This document shows positions 46,461 to 54,895 of a stretch of DNA of 64,000 nt, piece by piece. Under the pieces are notes generated by a model that made no database searches, had not been told where the DNA came from, and saw nothing but the letters and a program-made list of their open reading frames with translations. Positions within the stretch are counted from its first letter, which is position 1; each line of letters begins with the position of its first letter. The stretch comes from Microbacterium oryzae (lineage in GTDB: Bacteria; Actinomycetota; Actinomycetes; Actinomycetales; Microbacteriaceae), in assembly GCF_030406385.1 (NCBI RefSeq), contig NZ_JAUEPM010000002.1, positions 366,570 to 430,569 on the forward strand. The letters are read 5' to 3'. The translations under genes were made by a program, and so were the position numbers.

Positions 46461-46594
46461 GAGGGCGGGCGGCTTCCCCGGAGGCGCTCCACGGCCATCC
46501 GCTCGCTCGGCCGGCCCTGGCCATCCGAAGCCATCCGATCTCTCAGAAACCCGCCCATAGGATCGAAGCCACAGCTTCACCAGGGGAGACGGCG

Positions 46595-47695
46595 TTGAGT
46601 GGTCTGATCGTGCACGAGTGGCTCTCGCCCGCGGGCGGGTCCGAGAACGTGTTCGAGGCGATCGCGCGGGTCTTCCCCGATGCGGAGCGGTGGTGTCTCT
46701 GGAACGACGCTGGCGAGCGCTTCCAGCCCGTGCACGAGACGCTGCTCGCGCGCACGCCGCTCAAGGGCCGCAAGGCCCTCGCGCTGCCGTTCATGCCGAG
46801 CGTGTGGCGGCACCTTCCGGCGCGCGAGGCCGATTGGGTGCTCACCAGCTCTCACCTCTTCGCGCACCACGCGCGCTTCGCGGGCACGGCGCGGGACGTG
46901 CCGAAGCTCGTCTACACGCACACGCCGGCTCGGTACATCTGGGTTCCCGAGCTGGATGGCCGTGGCGACAGCCTGCCCGCGCGCGCGTTGTCGAGGGTGC
47001 TGAAGCCGCTCGATCGCAAGCGCGCGCAGGAGCCGGTGGCGATCGCCGCGAACAGCCGGTTCATCGCCGAGCGCGTCGCGGACGCGTGGGAGCGCGAGGC
47101 TGAGGTCATCTACCCGCCGGTCGCCGTCGCCGAGTTCGGGCAGGAGCCCGAGCTCACCGCGGCCGAACAGGATCGGCTCGACGCGCTGCCGGAGTCGTTC
47201 ATCCTCGGCTTCTCGCGGTTCGTGCCGTACAAGCGCCTCGACGCGGCCATCGCGGCGGGGCGCGCCTCCGGGCTGCCCGTGGTGCTCGCCGGTTCCGGTC
47301 CGGACGAGGAGCGTCTGCGCGCGATCGCGGAGGAGACGTACCCGGGCGCGGTGACGTTCGTGCACCATCCGTCGACGCCGTTGCTCACGGCCATCCTGCA
47401 GCGGGCATCGGCCCTGGTGTTCGCGCCGATCGAGGACTTCGGGATCATCCCGGTCGAGGCGATGGCTGCGGGGACGCCCGTGCTGGCGAACGCCGTCGGG
47501 GGAGCGGTCGAGTCGGTGCTCGATGGCGTCACGGGCGCGCACGTGCACGACTGGGAGTCGCCGGCCGAGCTGCAGGCGGCGGTCTCGAAGGCGCTCGGCT
47601 CGTCTGCGGATGCCTGCCGCGCGCGGGCGACGGACTTCGGGGAGGACGTGTTCGCGCGCGAGATCGAGGGGTTCGTCGCGCGGAACGCGCGTTGA
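46595..47695 (+). CDS. GT4-family glycosyltransferase (WbaZ-like)
   Basis: 366 residues from TTG 46595 with AGGGGAGA upstream; a TAGGAT box (46558) would start transcription about 25 nt before it. N-terminus LIVHEWLSPAGGSENVFEAI. It has YTHTPARYIWVPE, ILGFSRFVPYKRLDAAI, and the nucleotide-sugar site FAPIEDFGIIPVEAMAAGTPVLAN. This resembles mannosyltransferases of O-antigen loci (WbaZ type). It is downstream of the SDR gene and upstream of a secreted protein. Confidence 0.9.
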   Translation: MSGLIVHEWLSPAGGSENVFEAIARVFPDAERWCLWNDAGERFQPVHETLLARTPLKGRKALALPFMPSVWRHLPAREADWVLTSSHLFAHHARFAGTARDVPKLVYTHTPARYIWVPELDGRGDSLPARALSRVLKPLDRKRAQEPVAIAANSRFIAERVADAWEREAEVIYPPVAVAEFGQEPELTAAEQDRLDALPESFILGFSRFVPYKRLDAAIAAGRASGLPVVLAGSGPDEERLRAIAEETYPGAVTFVHHPSTPLLTAILQRASALVFAPIEDFGIIPVEAMAAGTPVLANAVGGAVESVLDGVTGAHVHDWESPAELQAAVSKALGSSADACRARATDFGEDVFAREIEGFVARNAR

Positions 47696-47781
47696 TCTCG
47701 CGATCGACATCCCGCTAGAGTCGGCGGAGATCCGGAAGGGGGGCCATCCGGATGCTCTTTCCTCCCGAACGGAAGGCATCC

Positions 47782-48537
47782 ATGCGCACCCTGACCACGC
47801 GAGTGGCCGGCCTCGTCGCCGGTGCCGCCCTGGCGCTGAGCCTCGCTCTGCCCGCCTCGGCCGACACGGATGACGCGATCATCGTCGACATCGAGCCCGC
47901 GACATCCGCCCAGTCACCCCACTTCGACGCGACGCATCTGTCGGCCGACGATGTCGTCGTCGGGCCGGACCAGGACGGCTGCCGGTACGTCACGGTCTCC
48001 CTCGAGAGCGACACCGGCAAGGGTGTGGAGAGCTGGCATGCGAGGGTCGACGTCGCGCGCGGCTCGCGCCTGGTGACCTGGGCGGCGTTCTACTCGGACA
48101 GCAACCCGACCGAGAAGCGGTTCCTGTACTGCCCCTCGGATGGCCTGGGCAAGTTCACGCTCGGCTCCAGCGAATGGTGGGTCGACTACGCCTCATGGGT
48201 TAAGAGCGGCGTGGATGCGACGAAGGGAGCGTTCTACGCGCGCGCGGAGGCGAAGGCGAGCATCTCGTCCATCACGCGCTCCGGCGAGTACACGCTGGTG
48301 CGAGCGACCGTCACCCGCTTCAAGCCCTACGCGGAGCCCGAGCGCGTCAGCTTCTCTGCCGACAAGGCCGTGCTCCAGGTGAAGGGCGACAACGGCTGGA
48401 AATCGGTCGAGACGACCAAGCTCGTGAACGGCTCGGCCTCGTTCGAGCACGAGGGCCCGGCCGGGCAGACGTACCGGGTGCTGATCCCGGAGACCGACAC
48501 GACGACGGCCGCCGTCAGCGGGAGCGCGAAGAAGTAG
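47782..48537 (+). CDS. Secreted hypothetical protein
   Basis: 251 residues from ATG 47782, preceded by GGAAGG at 6 nt. A signal peptide (MRTLTTRVAG, hydrophobic core LVAGAALALSLALPA) is predicted to be cut near PASA-DT. The mature part has a beta-rich domain with SWHARVDVARGSRLVTWAAFY and the pair WVKSGVDATKGAFYARAEAK. It is not recognised. Probably exported or surface-associated; function unknown. Confidence 0.82.
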   Translation: MRTLTTRVAGLVAGAALALSLALPASADTDDAIIVDIEPATSAQSPHFDATHLSADDVVVGPDQDGCRYVTVSLESDTGKGVESWHARVDVARGSRLVTWAAFYSDSNPTEKRFLYCPSDGLGKFTLGSSEWWVDYASWVKSGVDATKGAFYARAEAKASISSITRSGEYTLVRATVTRFKPYAEPERVSFSADKAVLQVKGDNGWKSVETTKLVNGSASFEHEGPAGQTYRVLIPETDTTTAAVSGSAKK

Positions 48538-48552
48538 GCGTGTCGGCGCGCT

Positions 48553-48825
48553 CGGGCGTTGAGTGACCGCGCGCCAGCGACCCCTTTCCGGGCGTTGAGC
48601 GAGGGAGCGCCAGCGAGGGAGACGAAACGCGGTGCGCCGTTGTCGGGGGCGGGTTGCGTCGTTTCGTCTCGCTTCGCTCGCTCAACGTCCGGATGGAGGG
48701 TCCCGATTTCCTCTCGCTTCGCTCGCTCAACGTCCGGACGGAGGGTCCGGATTTCGTCTCGCTTCGCTCGCTCAACGTCCGGACGGAGGTCCGGATTTCG
48801 TCTCGCTTCGCTCGCTCAACGTCCG
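48553..48825. repeat. Palindromic repeat cluster between convergent genes
   Basis: A short half arm near 48553, one full hairpin (48590-48691), then three further right arms about 42-44 bp apart. The right-arm repeats (TCGCTTCGCTCGCTCAACGTC with spacers such as GGAGGGTCC) have no matching left arms, so this cluster looks like a hairpin followed by tandem right-arm duplication. It fills the space between convergent genes. Confidence 0.9.
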
Positions 48826-48867
48826 CGGGGTCTTCAGCGCGTAGGGGTCGTCAGAGCCGCGCTCGGC

Positions 48868-50172
48868 TCAGTGGAACGGGCAGCGTGAGCCGGACGCGCC
48901 CGCGGCACGCACGCGCCCGCCCGAGCGCGGCTTCGTGGGAAGGCGCCCGCGATTCACGTCGAGGTTCGACCCGAGGATCATGACGCGCGGGTCGCTGATG
49001 GTGGCGATGGCAGCCGCGAGCCCCGCGATCGCCAGCTTCTCGCCGGGGCAGCGGTGCCCGGTAGCGGGGTCCGCTCCGCCGTGCGGCACGAACGCCTCGA
49101 TCGCCTCGTAGTCGTCGACGTCGCGCCAGCGCTCCGGGTCGAACTCGTCGGCGCGTTCCCACTCCTCGGCGTCGCTGTCGGTGCCGAGGATGTCGAGCAG
49201 GACACGTCCTCCCGCGGCGACCCGCTCGCCGTCGTGCTCGATGTCGGTCGTCGCCCAGGCCGGAAGCATCGGCACGAACGGCGACAGGCGCCGGACCTCC
49301 TGCGCGAACATCGTCGTCAGCTCGCCGCCGGTCAGAGCCCCACGCTCGGCGGTCTCCGCCGCGATGCGCTCACGCCACTCGGGTCGATCGTGCAGCTCCT
49401 TCGCGGCGAACGCGACGAAACGGCACACGGCGATCATCGGTCGGAAGCTGTTCTGTAGCTCCACGCCGGCCAGACGCGGGGACAGCAGCTCGCCATCCCG
49501 ATCGCGATGCCACGCCCACTCGTGAAGCGCGGTCCCCTCGGCGGGCTGCAGTCGCCCCGCGCGCGTCGCCTCGATGAGCTGAGCGGCGTGCCGGTTCGAC
49601 CACCAACGGTTCACTAGCGCCAGGAGATAGACCGGTGAGTACGGCGAGCCGAAGTCGTCCACGATCTGCGCCTCGCGCTTGGCCCAGCGGGTCTGCGCAG
49701 CCGCGGTGCCGGGGATCCCCGCCCACTTCATGATCGCGCGGCCGAGCGCGCCGATCGCGGCTTCGTACGCGGTGCGGGTGCCGCCGGCGACCCACGCGTC
49801 GAGCTCGCTCTGCCACTGCGTCTCGAGATACGGCATCAGACGCGCGACCTGCTCGTCGTCGTAGAGCACCTTGATGAAGGGCGCCTTGCGGTGACGGTGC
49901 TCGGCGCCGTCGAGGCTGTGGACCGACCCGTTCCCGAACAGCGACTGCTGGATGAATGCGGGCATCGCCTTATGACGGCGGGTGCGGGTCTCGTCGTAGA
50001 ACAGGGCGACACCGTCGCTCCCACGCACCAACAGCGCCTCGCGCCCGAGCAGGCGGAACGGGACGGCCCGGGCGCCCTCCCGCGTGCGCTGCCAGAGGTG
50101 CGCTCCGAAGTCGTAGCCCCGCGCCAGGAGTGAGAGCGAGTCGTCGCGCAGCAGTTCGTTCATCGTCGGCAT
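48868..50172 (-). CDS. Cytochrome P450, fatty-acid peroxygenase type (CYP152-like)
   Basis: 434 residues from the ATG at 50172; the frame also has a GTG 27 nt upstream. The heme ligand Cys375 lies in GHRCPGEKL, inside the GGADPATGHRCPGE variant used by peroxygenases. Arg244-Pro245 (SFRPMIAV) replaces the usual I-helix acid/alcohol pair and matches the Arg-Pro of CYP152A1 that holds the fatty-acid carboxylate. This suggests H2O2-driven hydroxylation or decarboxylation of fatty acids, with no reductase needed. No redox partner gene is nearby, which fits. It is flanked on both sides by palindromic repeats. Confidence 0.88.
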   Translation of the reverse strand: MPTMNELLRDDSLSLLARGYDFGAHLWQRTREGARAVPFRLLGREALLVRGSDGVALFYDETRTRRHKAMPAFIQQSLFGNGSVHSLDGAEHRHRKAPFIKVLYDDEQVARLMPYLETQWQSELDAWVAGGTRTAYEAAIGALGRAIMKWAGIPGTAAAQTRWAKREAQIVDDFGSPYSPVYLLALVNRWWSNRHAAQLIEATRAGRLQPAEGTALHEWAWHRDRDGELLSPRLAGVELQNSFRPMIAVCRFVAFAAKELHDRPEWRERIAAETAERGALTGGELTTMFAQEVRRLSPFVPMLPAWATTDIEHDGERVAAGGRVLLDILGTDSDAEEWERADEFDPERWRDVDDYEAIEAFVPHGGADPATGHRCPGEKLAIAGLAAAIATISDPRVMILGSNLDVNRGRLPTKPRSGGRVRAAGASGSRCPFH

Positions 50173-50261
50173 GTGACCACCGTGCCACCCTCCCGGCACC
50201 GCGTGAAGGGGCCGCCAAGGCGGACATCCTGTGGTAGCCCGGCCGGCAGGTTCGCCGTGCG

Positions 50262-50420
50262 GGCGATGGCGCGTTGCTTCGCTCGCTCAACGTCCGGGGT
50301 GGTTGCGTGCCCGGCTCGGACGTTGAGCGAGGGAGCGCCAGCGACCGAGACGAAACGCGGTGGGTCGTTGTCGGGGGCGGGTTGCGGCGTTTCGTCTCGC
50401 TTCGCTCGCTCAACGTCCGG
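50262..50420. repeat. Palindromic repeats between divergent genes
   Basis: A lone right arm (near 50270-50297) and one full hairpin (50318-50420) lie in the divergent spacer of the P450 gene and the acyltransferase gene. The hairpin ends 39 bp before the TAGGAT box, so it lies just upstream of a promoter rather than at a gene end, unlike most copies. Confidence 0.9.
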
Positions 50421-50458
50421 ACGGACGGTCCGAGACGAGACGTGGCGACCAGGCCTCG

Positions 50459-50464
50459 TAGGAT
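50459..50464 (+). promoter_or_regulatory. Leaderless-type -10 box TAGGAT
   Basis: TAGGAT is followed by 7 nt and a GTG start codon of the acyltransferase gene; no Shine-Dalgarno sequence. Confidence 0.6.
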
Positions 50465-50471
50465 CGAGCGC

Positions 50472-51518
50472 GTGCCCCAAGCCGAGCGGATCGTGTGGAT
50501 CGACGCCGCCCGCGGCATCTGCGTCCTCGCCGTCGTGCTCATGCACACGACCCTCTCAGCCTACCTCGGCTACCTGCAGCCCGGCACCTCGACGGGCTTC
50601 TGGTCCTGGTTCATCGACGCCATGACGCCGTTTCGGATGCCCGGGCTCGCCATGCTGAGCGGCCTCCTGCTGGCAAGGCGCATCCGCACCGGATGGTCGG
50701 ACAGTGCCGTTCGCGTCTCCATCGCCTCGTCGTACTGGCTGTATGCCGTGTGGCTGCTCGTTTTCGCCCTCTTCGCCGGTCTCATCGGGTCGCACGTCTG
50801 GACCGGGCCCGTCGGCGTGGGGGAGGGGCTGCGTCTCGACGCCTACCTCAACCAGCTCGTTCTGCCGCGGACGATCCTCTGGTACGTCTTCGCGCTCGCC
50901 GTCTGGTCGGCGCTGCTCGCGACCCTGCACCGAGTCGACCCCGGTCTCGTCCTGGTGACCCTGACCATCCTGTCGATCTGCAGCCACTACGTCCCGGTCG
51001 CGGACGACAACGACCAGTACCGCAACCTGCTGCGCTACGCGGTGTTCTTCGCCATCGGGGTGTACGGGTCGCCGTGGCTGCGCGAGCGGGTGCATGCGGG
51101 GCACGCTCCGTTCGCCGTCGCCGCGCTTGCCGTGTACCTCGGCGCCGGCGGAATCATCGCTCAGGGAGATCCGCACGTCGGCGCGGTGCTATCGGTTCCT
51201 CGCGACGCGGCTGCAGCCGTCCTGCTGCTTCTGCTCATGTCGGTGCTCTGCCGCGTGCGGGCGATCGGCGCCGTGCTCGGCTGGGTCGGGCGGCGCACCC
51301 TGCCGATCTACGTGCTGCACGGGCTGCTGCTCGAGACGCTGGCGTTCGCTCCGCACTGGGGAGCCGTCATCGATCGAGCCGGGGTGCGCAGCGTCGCGCC
51401 ACTCCTCGTCACCGCGGCGATCGCCATCCTGAGCATCGTCGTGTACGAGTTGGTGATGCGCACGCCGGCGCGGGCAGTGTTCGAGCTGCCGCGGTCGGTG
51501 CGCGCGCTGCTGCGGTAG
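50472..51518 (+). CDS. Acyltransferase-3 family membrane protein
   Basis: 348 residues from GTG 50472, the only start fitting the TAGGAT box 7 nt upstream; the frame continues upstream into the repeats but has no plausible start. It has about ten membrane helices with ERIVWIDAARGICVLAVVLMHTTLS and MPGLAMLSGLLLA, the acyltransferase-3 motifs of fucose-4-O-acetylase-like enzymes. It probably O-acetylates an envelope glycan. Palindromic repeats lie immediately upstream; a LacI regulator lies convergently downstream. Confidence 0.9.
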   Translation: MPQAERIVWIDAARGICVLAVVLMHTTLSAYLGYLQPGTSTGFWSWFIDAMTPFRMPGLAMLSGLLLARRIRTGWSDSAVRVSIASSYWLYAVWLLVFALFAGLIGSHVWTGPVGVGEGLRLDAYLNQLVLPRTILWYVFALAVWSALLATLHRVDPGLVLVTLTILSICSHYVPVADDNDQYRNLLRYAVFFAIGVYGSPWLRERVHAGHAPFAVAALAVYLGAGGIIAQGDPHVGAVLSVPRDAAAAVLLLLLMSVLCRVRAIGAVLGWVGRRTLPIYVLHGLLLETLAFAPHWGAVIDRAGVRSVAPLLVTAAIAILSIVVYELVMRTPARAVFELPRSVRALLR

Positions 51519-51613
51519 GGCCGCGGGACGCGGGCGGTGGGCGGTGGGCGGCCGCGCGGGGGACGATGAGGGCAGAGCCCAGGCATCGTCATCCAAACCG
51601 GGCGAACTGGACG

Positions 51614-52624
51614 TTACGGCACCGTCGTATTCCGCAGCACCAGCCGCGGGGCGACCGCGATCGTGCCCTTGCCGGGGTTGCCGTCCATGGCAGAGAAGAG
51701 CTTCTCGGCGGCCAACCGTCCGAGGTCCTGCAGGCGGAAGTCGATGCTGGTGAGCGGGGGTCGAGTGTTCTCGGCGATGACTCGCCAGTTGTCGAATCCG
51801 ATGACGCTGATGTCTTCGGGCACGCGCTTGCCAAGTTCCGTCAGCCCCTCGATGACGCCGCGCGCGATCTGGTCGCTGCCGCACACGATGCCGTCGATAG
51901 TCGGCTCTCGGTCGAGGAGTACCCGCACGGCGCGCCGACCCCAACCCTCGTTCCACGCTCCGAACAGCGGCTCGGAACCGGCGAGTTCCAGTCCGTGCGC
52001 GTGGAGCTCCTCCTGTACTCCCTTCGCGCGGTCCGCCGCGGCGGCGTACTCGCGATCTCCGCTGATGTGCGCCACGCGCGCACGGCCGACGTCGAGCAGG
52101 TGGCGCACCCCCATCCGTCCCGCTTCGACGTTGTCCCCGATGATCGACTGATCTTCGGGATCCTCGCTTGGGGCGTAGGCGTACACGACGGGCACGGGCG
52201 GACGGCGCGCTAGGGGCGGCCGGGGATTCGTGTTCGCGCCCACGACGATGATGCCCTCGACGCGGCGGGAGAGCAGCGCGTCGATGTGGTGCTGCTCGCG
52301 GATGCTGTCTCCTCGCGCGTCGCACAGAAACACGGACATCTCGCCAGCACCGAAAGCGTCCTCGGCGCCCATCATGACGGGAATTCCGAAACGCCCTTCC
52401 AAGTCCGAGGTGATCAGACCCACTGTCCCGCTTCGGCCACCGAGGAGAGTGCGGGCGGCGGCGTTGGGGGTGAACCCACGCTTTCGCGCGATGTCCAGGA
52501 CGCGTTCTCGTGTCTCCGCGCGTACGTCGGGGCGTCCGTTAAGCGCTTTCGACACAGTGGCGATCGAGACTCCGGCCTCTTTGGCGATGTCGACCAGCGT
52601 GGTCGCCCGCTGTTTGTCAGCCAC
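51614..52624 (-). CDS. LacI-family transcriptional regulator
   Basis: 336 residues. HTH: TTLVDIAKEAGVSIATVSKALNGRPDVRAETRERV, the LacI-family recognition and hinge region; then a periplasmic-binding-protein-like domain with SGTVGLITSD, GIIVVGANTN and PEDISVIGFDNWRVIAENTRPPLTSID. It is divergent from the five-gene sugar operon. The 121-bp spacer holds a TTGACA promoter bracketed by two operator-like palindromes. It most likely represses the operon in the absence of an arabinose-containing oligosaccharide. Confidence 0.95.
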   Translation of the reverse strand: MADKQRATTLVDIAKEAGVSIATVSKALNGRPDVRAETRERVLDIARKRGFTPNAAARTLLGGRSGTVGLITSDLEGRFGIPVMMGAEDAFGAGEMSVFLCDARGDSIREQHHIDALLSRRVEGIIVVGANTNPRPPLARRPPVPVVYAYAPSEDPEDQSIIGDNVEAGRMGVRHLLDVGRARVAHISGDREYAAAADRAKGVQEELHAHGLELAGSEPLFGAWNEGWGRRAVRVLLDREPTIDGIVCGSDQIARGVIEGLTELGKRVPEDISVIGFDNWRVIAENTRPPLTSIDFRLQDLGRLAAEKLFSAMDGNPGKGTIAVAPRLVLRNTTVP

Positions 52625-52638
52625 TCTGCACTCCTTCG

Positions 52639-52648
52639 GAAAGCTTTC
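52639..52648. promoter_or_regulatory. LacI operator 1, palindrome GAAAGCTTTC
   Basis: A perfect 10-bp palindrome within near-symmetric TTCGGAAAGCTTTCGAA. It lies 15 bp after the lacI start codon, upstream of the -35 box, and is the more symmetric of the two candidate sites. Confidence 0.65.
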
Positions 52649-52670
52649 GAAGAGCGTACTCGACGCTGAC

Positions 52671-52700
52671 TTGACAGTTCGATCGCGCGCTCTCTAATCT
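52671..52700 (+). promoter_or_regulatory. Sugar operon promoter, TTGACA and TAATCT
   Basis: TTGACA (52671-52676) is separated by 18 nt from TAATCT (52695-52700). The predicted start (about 52707) falls inside operator 2. Confidence 0.75.
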
Positions 52701-52705
52701 CATCG

Positions 52706-52726
52706 TAAAGCTTTTCGAAAAATTTC
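52706..52726. promoter_or_regulatory. LacI operator 2 at the transcription start
   Basis: A cluster of overlapping palindromes: AAAGCTTT (52707-52714), TTCGAA (52714-52719) and GAAAAATTTC (52717-52726). It shares AAAGCTTT with operator 1, 68 bp away, so a dimer or tetramer could bind both and exclude RNA polymerase. Confidence 0.6.
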
Positions 52727-52745
52727 GTGACTCAAGGGAGAGTGA

Positions 52746-54860
52746 ATGTCCGATCGACTCCACACCGATGAGGGAGCGGTCGTTCTCTCCCTCGCTGGGA
52801 AGGGCCGAAACGTCTCGGTCCGTCGTCCGATCCTCTGGGCGACTATGGCCGGCAGCAGCGGGCGTCAGGGCTATGACGCCCTAGCGGACGCAGGAGGTTG
52901 CCTCGTCGGCACTGCAGAGGTGGCCGACGGACGCATTTCTGTGACCGATACATGGTCGGCAGATTCGAAGCGCGTCCTGCTGGAACGCCGCGTTGTGGCA
53001 CGGGCGGGCGATCCGGTGCGCGTCGACCTCGAGATCCCTATTCCCAGCGACCAGACGGACCGGTTCTTCGTTCCAGGTATGATCTCCGCTCCTGCACAGC
53101 ACAGCCGTGACGGCCGCTATCAGTTCGCCGATGATCGCCTTGGGTATCCGATCGTCGCGGCATGGAATTCGGCAGCCCGCGTTGTCGTGTGGCTCGCACG
53201 CATCTCGCTCGCGTCCTACGACGCCGCGCCCGTCCGCGAGCTCGGAGACCGCACATTCCGTCGCGACACCGATATCGGGTTCATCGGCTTCTCCACCGAC
53301 CGCGGCGCGCTGCTCGCCGGTTGGCCGGTCGCCGAGGGCGACCACAGCTCGCAGCTTGATGCCGCGGGCCACTCGTTCGAGACGTTCCACGGGTGCCGTG
53401 ACGACCTTGCCGTCACGATCACCTACGAGCTCGCTAGCGCCCCGGCGCCCCGGTTCGCTGACGCCGTCCGTATCGCCACGGCGCGTGCGGTCGAGCTCGC
53501 CGATCCGCAGCCGACGTCGCACAGCTTCACGCTCGAGCAGTCCATCGACTACCGCCTCGATTCGGCGGCGAAGACATACAGGGAAACCGCTTCCGGATTC
53601 GCGGGCTTCGTGCTGAACTTCGACCCCGAGCGCGGCTACGACTCTCAAGCCAAGGCGTTCGGCGCATCTTTCGCGGATCACGAGATGAGCGGCTCTCACG
53701 GCATCCTCGAGTACGGGTTCACCGGCCGTCAGCTAGACCTCGCCCACTCGCTGGCGCGCCGCGACCCGGAAGAGTGGGCCGAGCGGGGCGCCCGCGTCGT
53801 CGACAGCTTCGTGCAGCGGATGGTGCATGACAGCGGATGGGTCGCGACGCTGTTCGATGTCGTCGAGGATCGTCCGCTGTATGCCATCGGCGACGAGCGC
53901 GGACCGGTCATGCACTACCTCGGCCGGTTCGACGTCGCGGGCACGTACACGCGCATGATGACGGAGGGCGGGGGCGACCTCGTCCGCAACATTCTGCTCC
54001 ACGAGAACCTCGGACGCGACGTCACCGAGTGGAGGAACGCCGCGGCCGGCCTCGCGGGCTTTCTCCTCAACGTTCAGAACGACGACGGATCGTGGTACCG
54101 CGGCTACGCGCCCGACCGTACGCCCATCGTCGGCACCGACTGGTTCGGCGAGCCGAACCGCACTGGCAAGAGCGCGACGGGTGCGGTCGTGCCGTACTTA
54201 CTTCAGGTCGCCGACATGGCCCCAGAGCTCGCGAGCACGCTCCGGGATGCCGCCGCCCGTGCCGGGCAGTACATTTTCGACACATTCGTCGCCGCGGCTG
54301 AGTTCCGGGGCGGGACGCTTGACAATCCCAACGACGTCGACAAGGAAGCGGCGTTCATTGCGATGCGCGCCCTCCTCGCTCTTGAGGCCGCGCAAGTCCC
54401 AGGCCCGTGGCGCGACGCCGCCACGGATGCCGCCTGGTTTGCCCTGGGCTGGCACTCACTGTGGCCAGTGCCGCTGGTGAAGGGCACTCCCGTTGGGCGC
54501 GCGGCGGTGCGCTCGGTCGGCTGGGGCGGCATCAACTCCGTGTGGGGCGTTGGCGTCACCGACATCTACTCCCTATTCTTCGCCGACGATTTGCACCGCC
54601 TCGGTGTAATGAGCGGTACCCCCGAGTTCGTCCGCGTCGCCGAACTCGTAGCGCACTCGAGCGTCGAGATCCTCTCCAGCCCTGGGCAGCTCCATGGCTT
54701 CGCCGACACCGGTATGCAGCCCGAGGGCATCTCCTTCTGCGATCAGGGAGCCTATGACGGGCTCATCCGCAAGGGCGACACGTGGGGCGGACTGGGCTGG
54801 CCCTACACAGCCGGCACGACCGGACTCGCTAACTACCTCGCCGCTCGCGCGGCATCTTGA
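52746..54860 (+). CDS. Unrecognised protein, likely (alpha/alpha) carbohydrate-active enzyme
   Basis: 704 residues, no signal peptide, cytoplasmic. The first ~240 residues look beta-rich (a lid-like or beta-sandwich domain). From about residue 270 it is mostly helical with repeated Trp/Gly-rich turns (DSGWVATLFD, GSWYRGYAPD, SVGWGGINSVWGVG, GDTWGGLGWPYTAGTTG), as in alpha/alpha barrel glycosidases. I do not recognise the family. It is first in a LacI-controlled operon with a sugar ABC importer and GH127, so it probably processes an L-arabinose-containing oligosaccharide inside the cell. GGGAG precedes ATG. Confidence 0.82.
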   Translation: MSDRLHTDEGAVVLSLAGKGRNVSVRRPILWATMAGSSGRQGYDALADAGGCLVGTAEVADGRISVTDTWSADSKRVLLERRVVARAGDPVRVDLEIPIPSDQTDRFFVPGMISAPAQHSRDGRYQFADDRLGYPIVAAWNSAARVVVWLARISLASYDAAPVRELGDRTFRRDTDIGFIGFSTDRGALLAGWPVAEGDHSSQLDAAGHSFETFHGCRDDLAVTITYELASAPAPRFADAVRIATARAVELADPQPTSHSFTLEQSIDYRLDSAAKTYRETASGFAGFVLNFDPERGYDSQAKAFGASFADHEMSGSHGILEYGFTGRQLDLAHSLARRDPEEWAERGARVVDSFVQRMVHDSGWVATLFDVVEDRPLYAIGDERGPVMHYLGRFDVAGTYTRMMTEGGGDLVRNILLHENLGRDVTEWRNAAAGLAGFLLNVQNDDGSWYRGYAPDRTPIVGTDWFGEPNRTGKSATGAVVPYLLQVADMAPELASTLRDAAARAGQYIFDTFVAAAEFRGGTLDNPNDVDKEAAFIAMRALLALEAAQVPGPWRDAATDAAWFALGWHSLWPVPLVKGTPVGRAAVRSVGWGGINSVWGVGVTDIYSLFFADDLHRLGVMSGTPEFVRVAELVAHSSVEILSSPGQLHGFADTGMQPEGISFCDQGAYDGLIRKGDTWGGLGWPYTAGTTGLANYLAARAAS

Positions 54861-54895
54861 CCCCTTCCCCCTCACCACACGAGAAAGAAAACATC

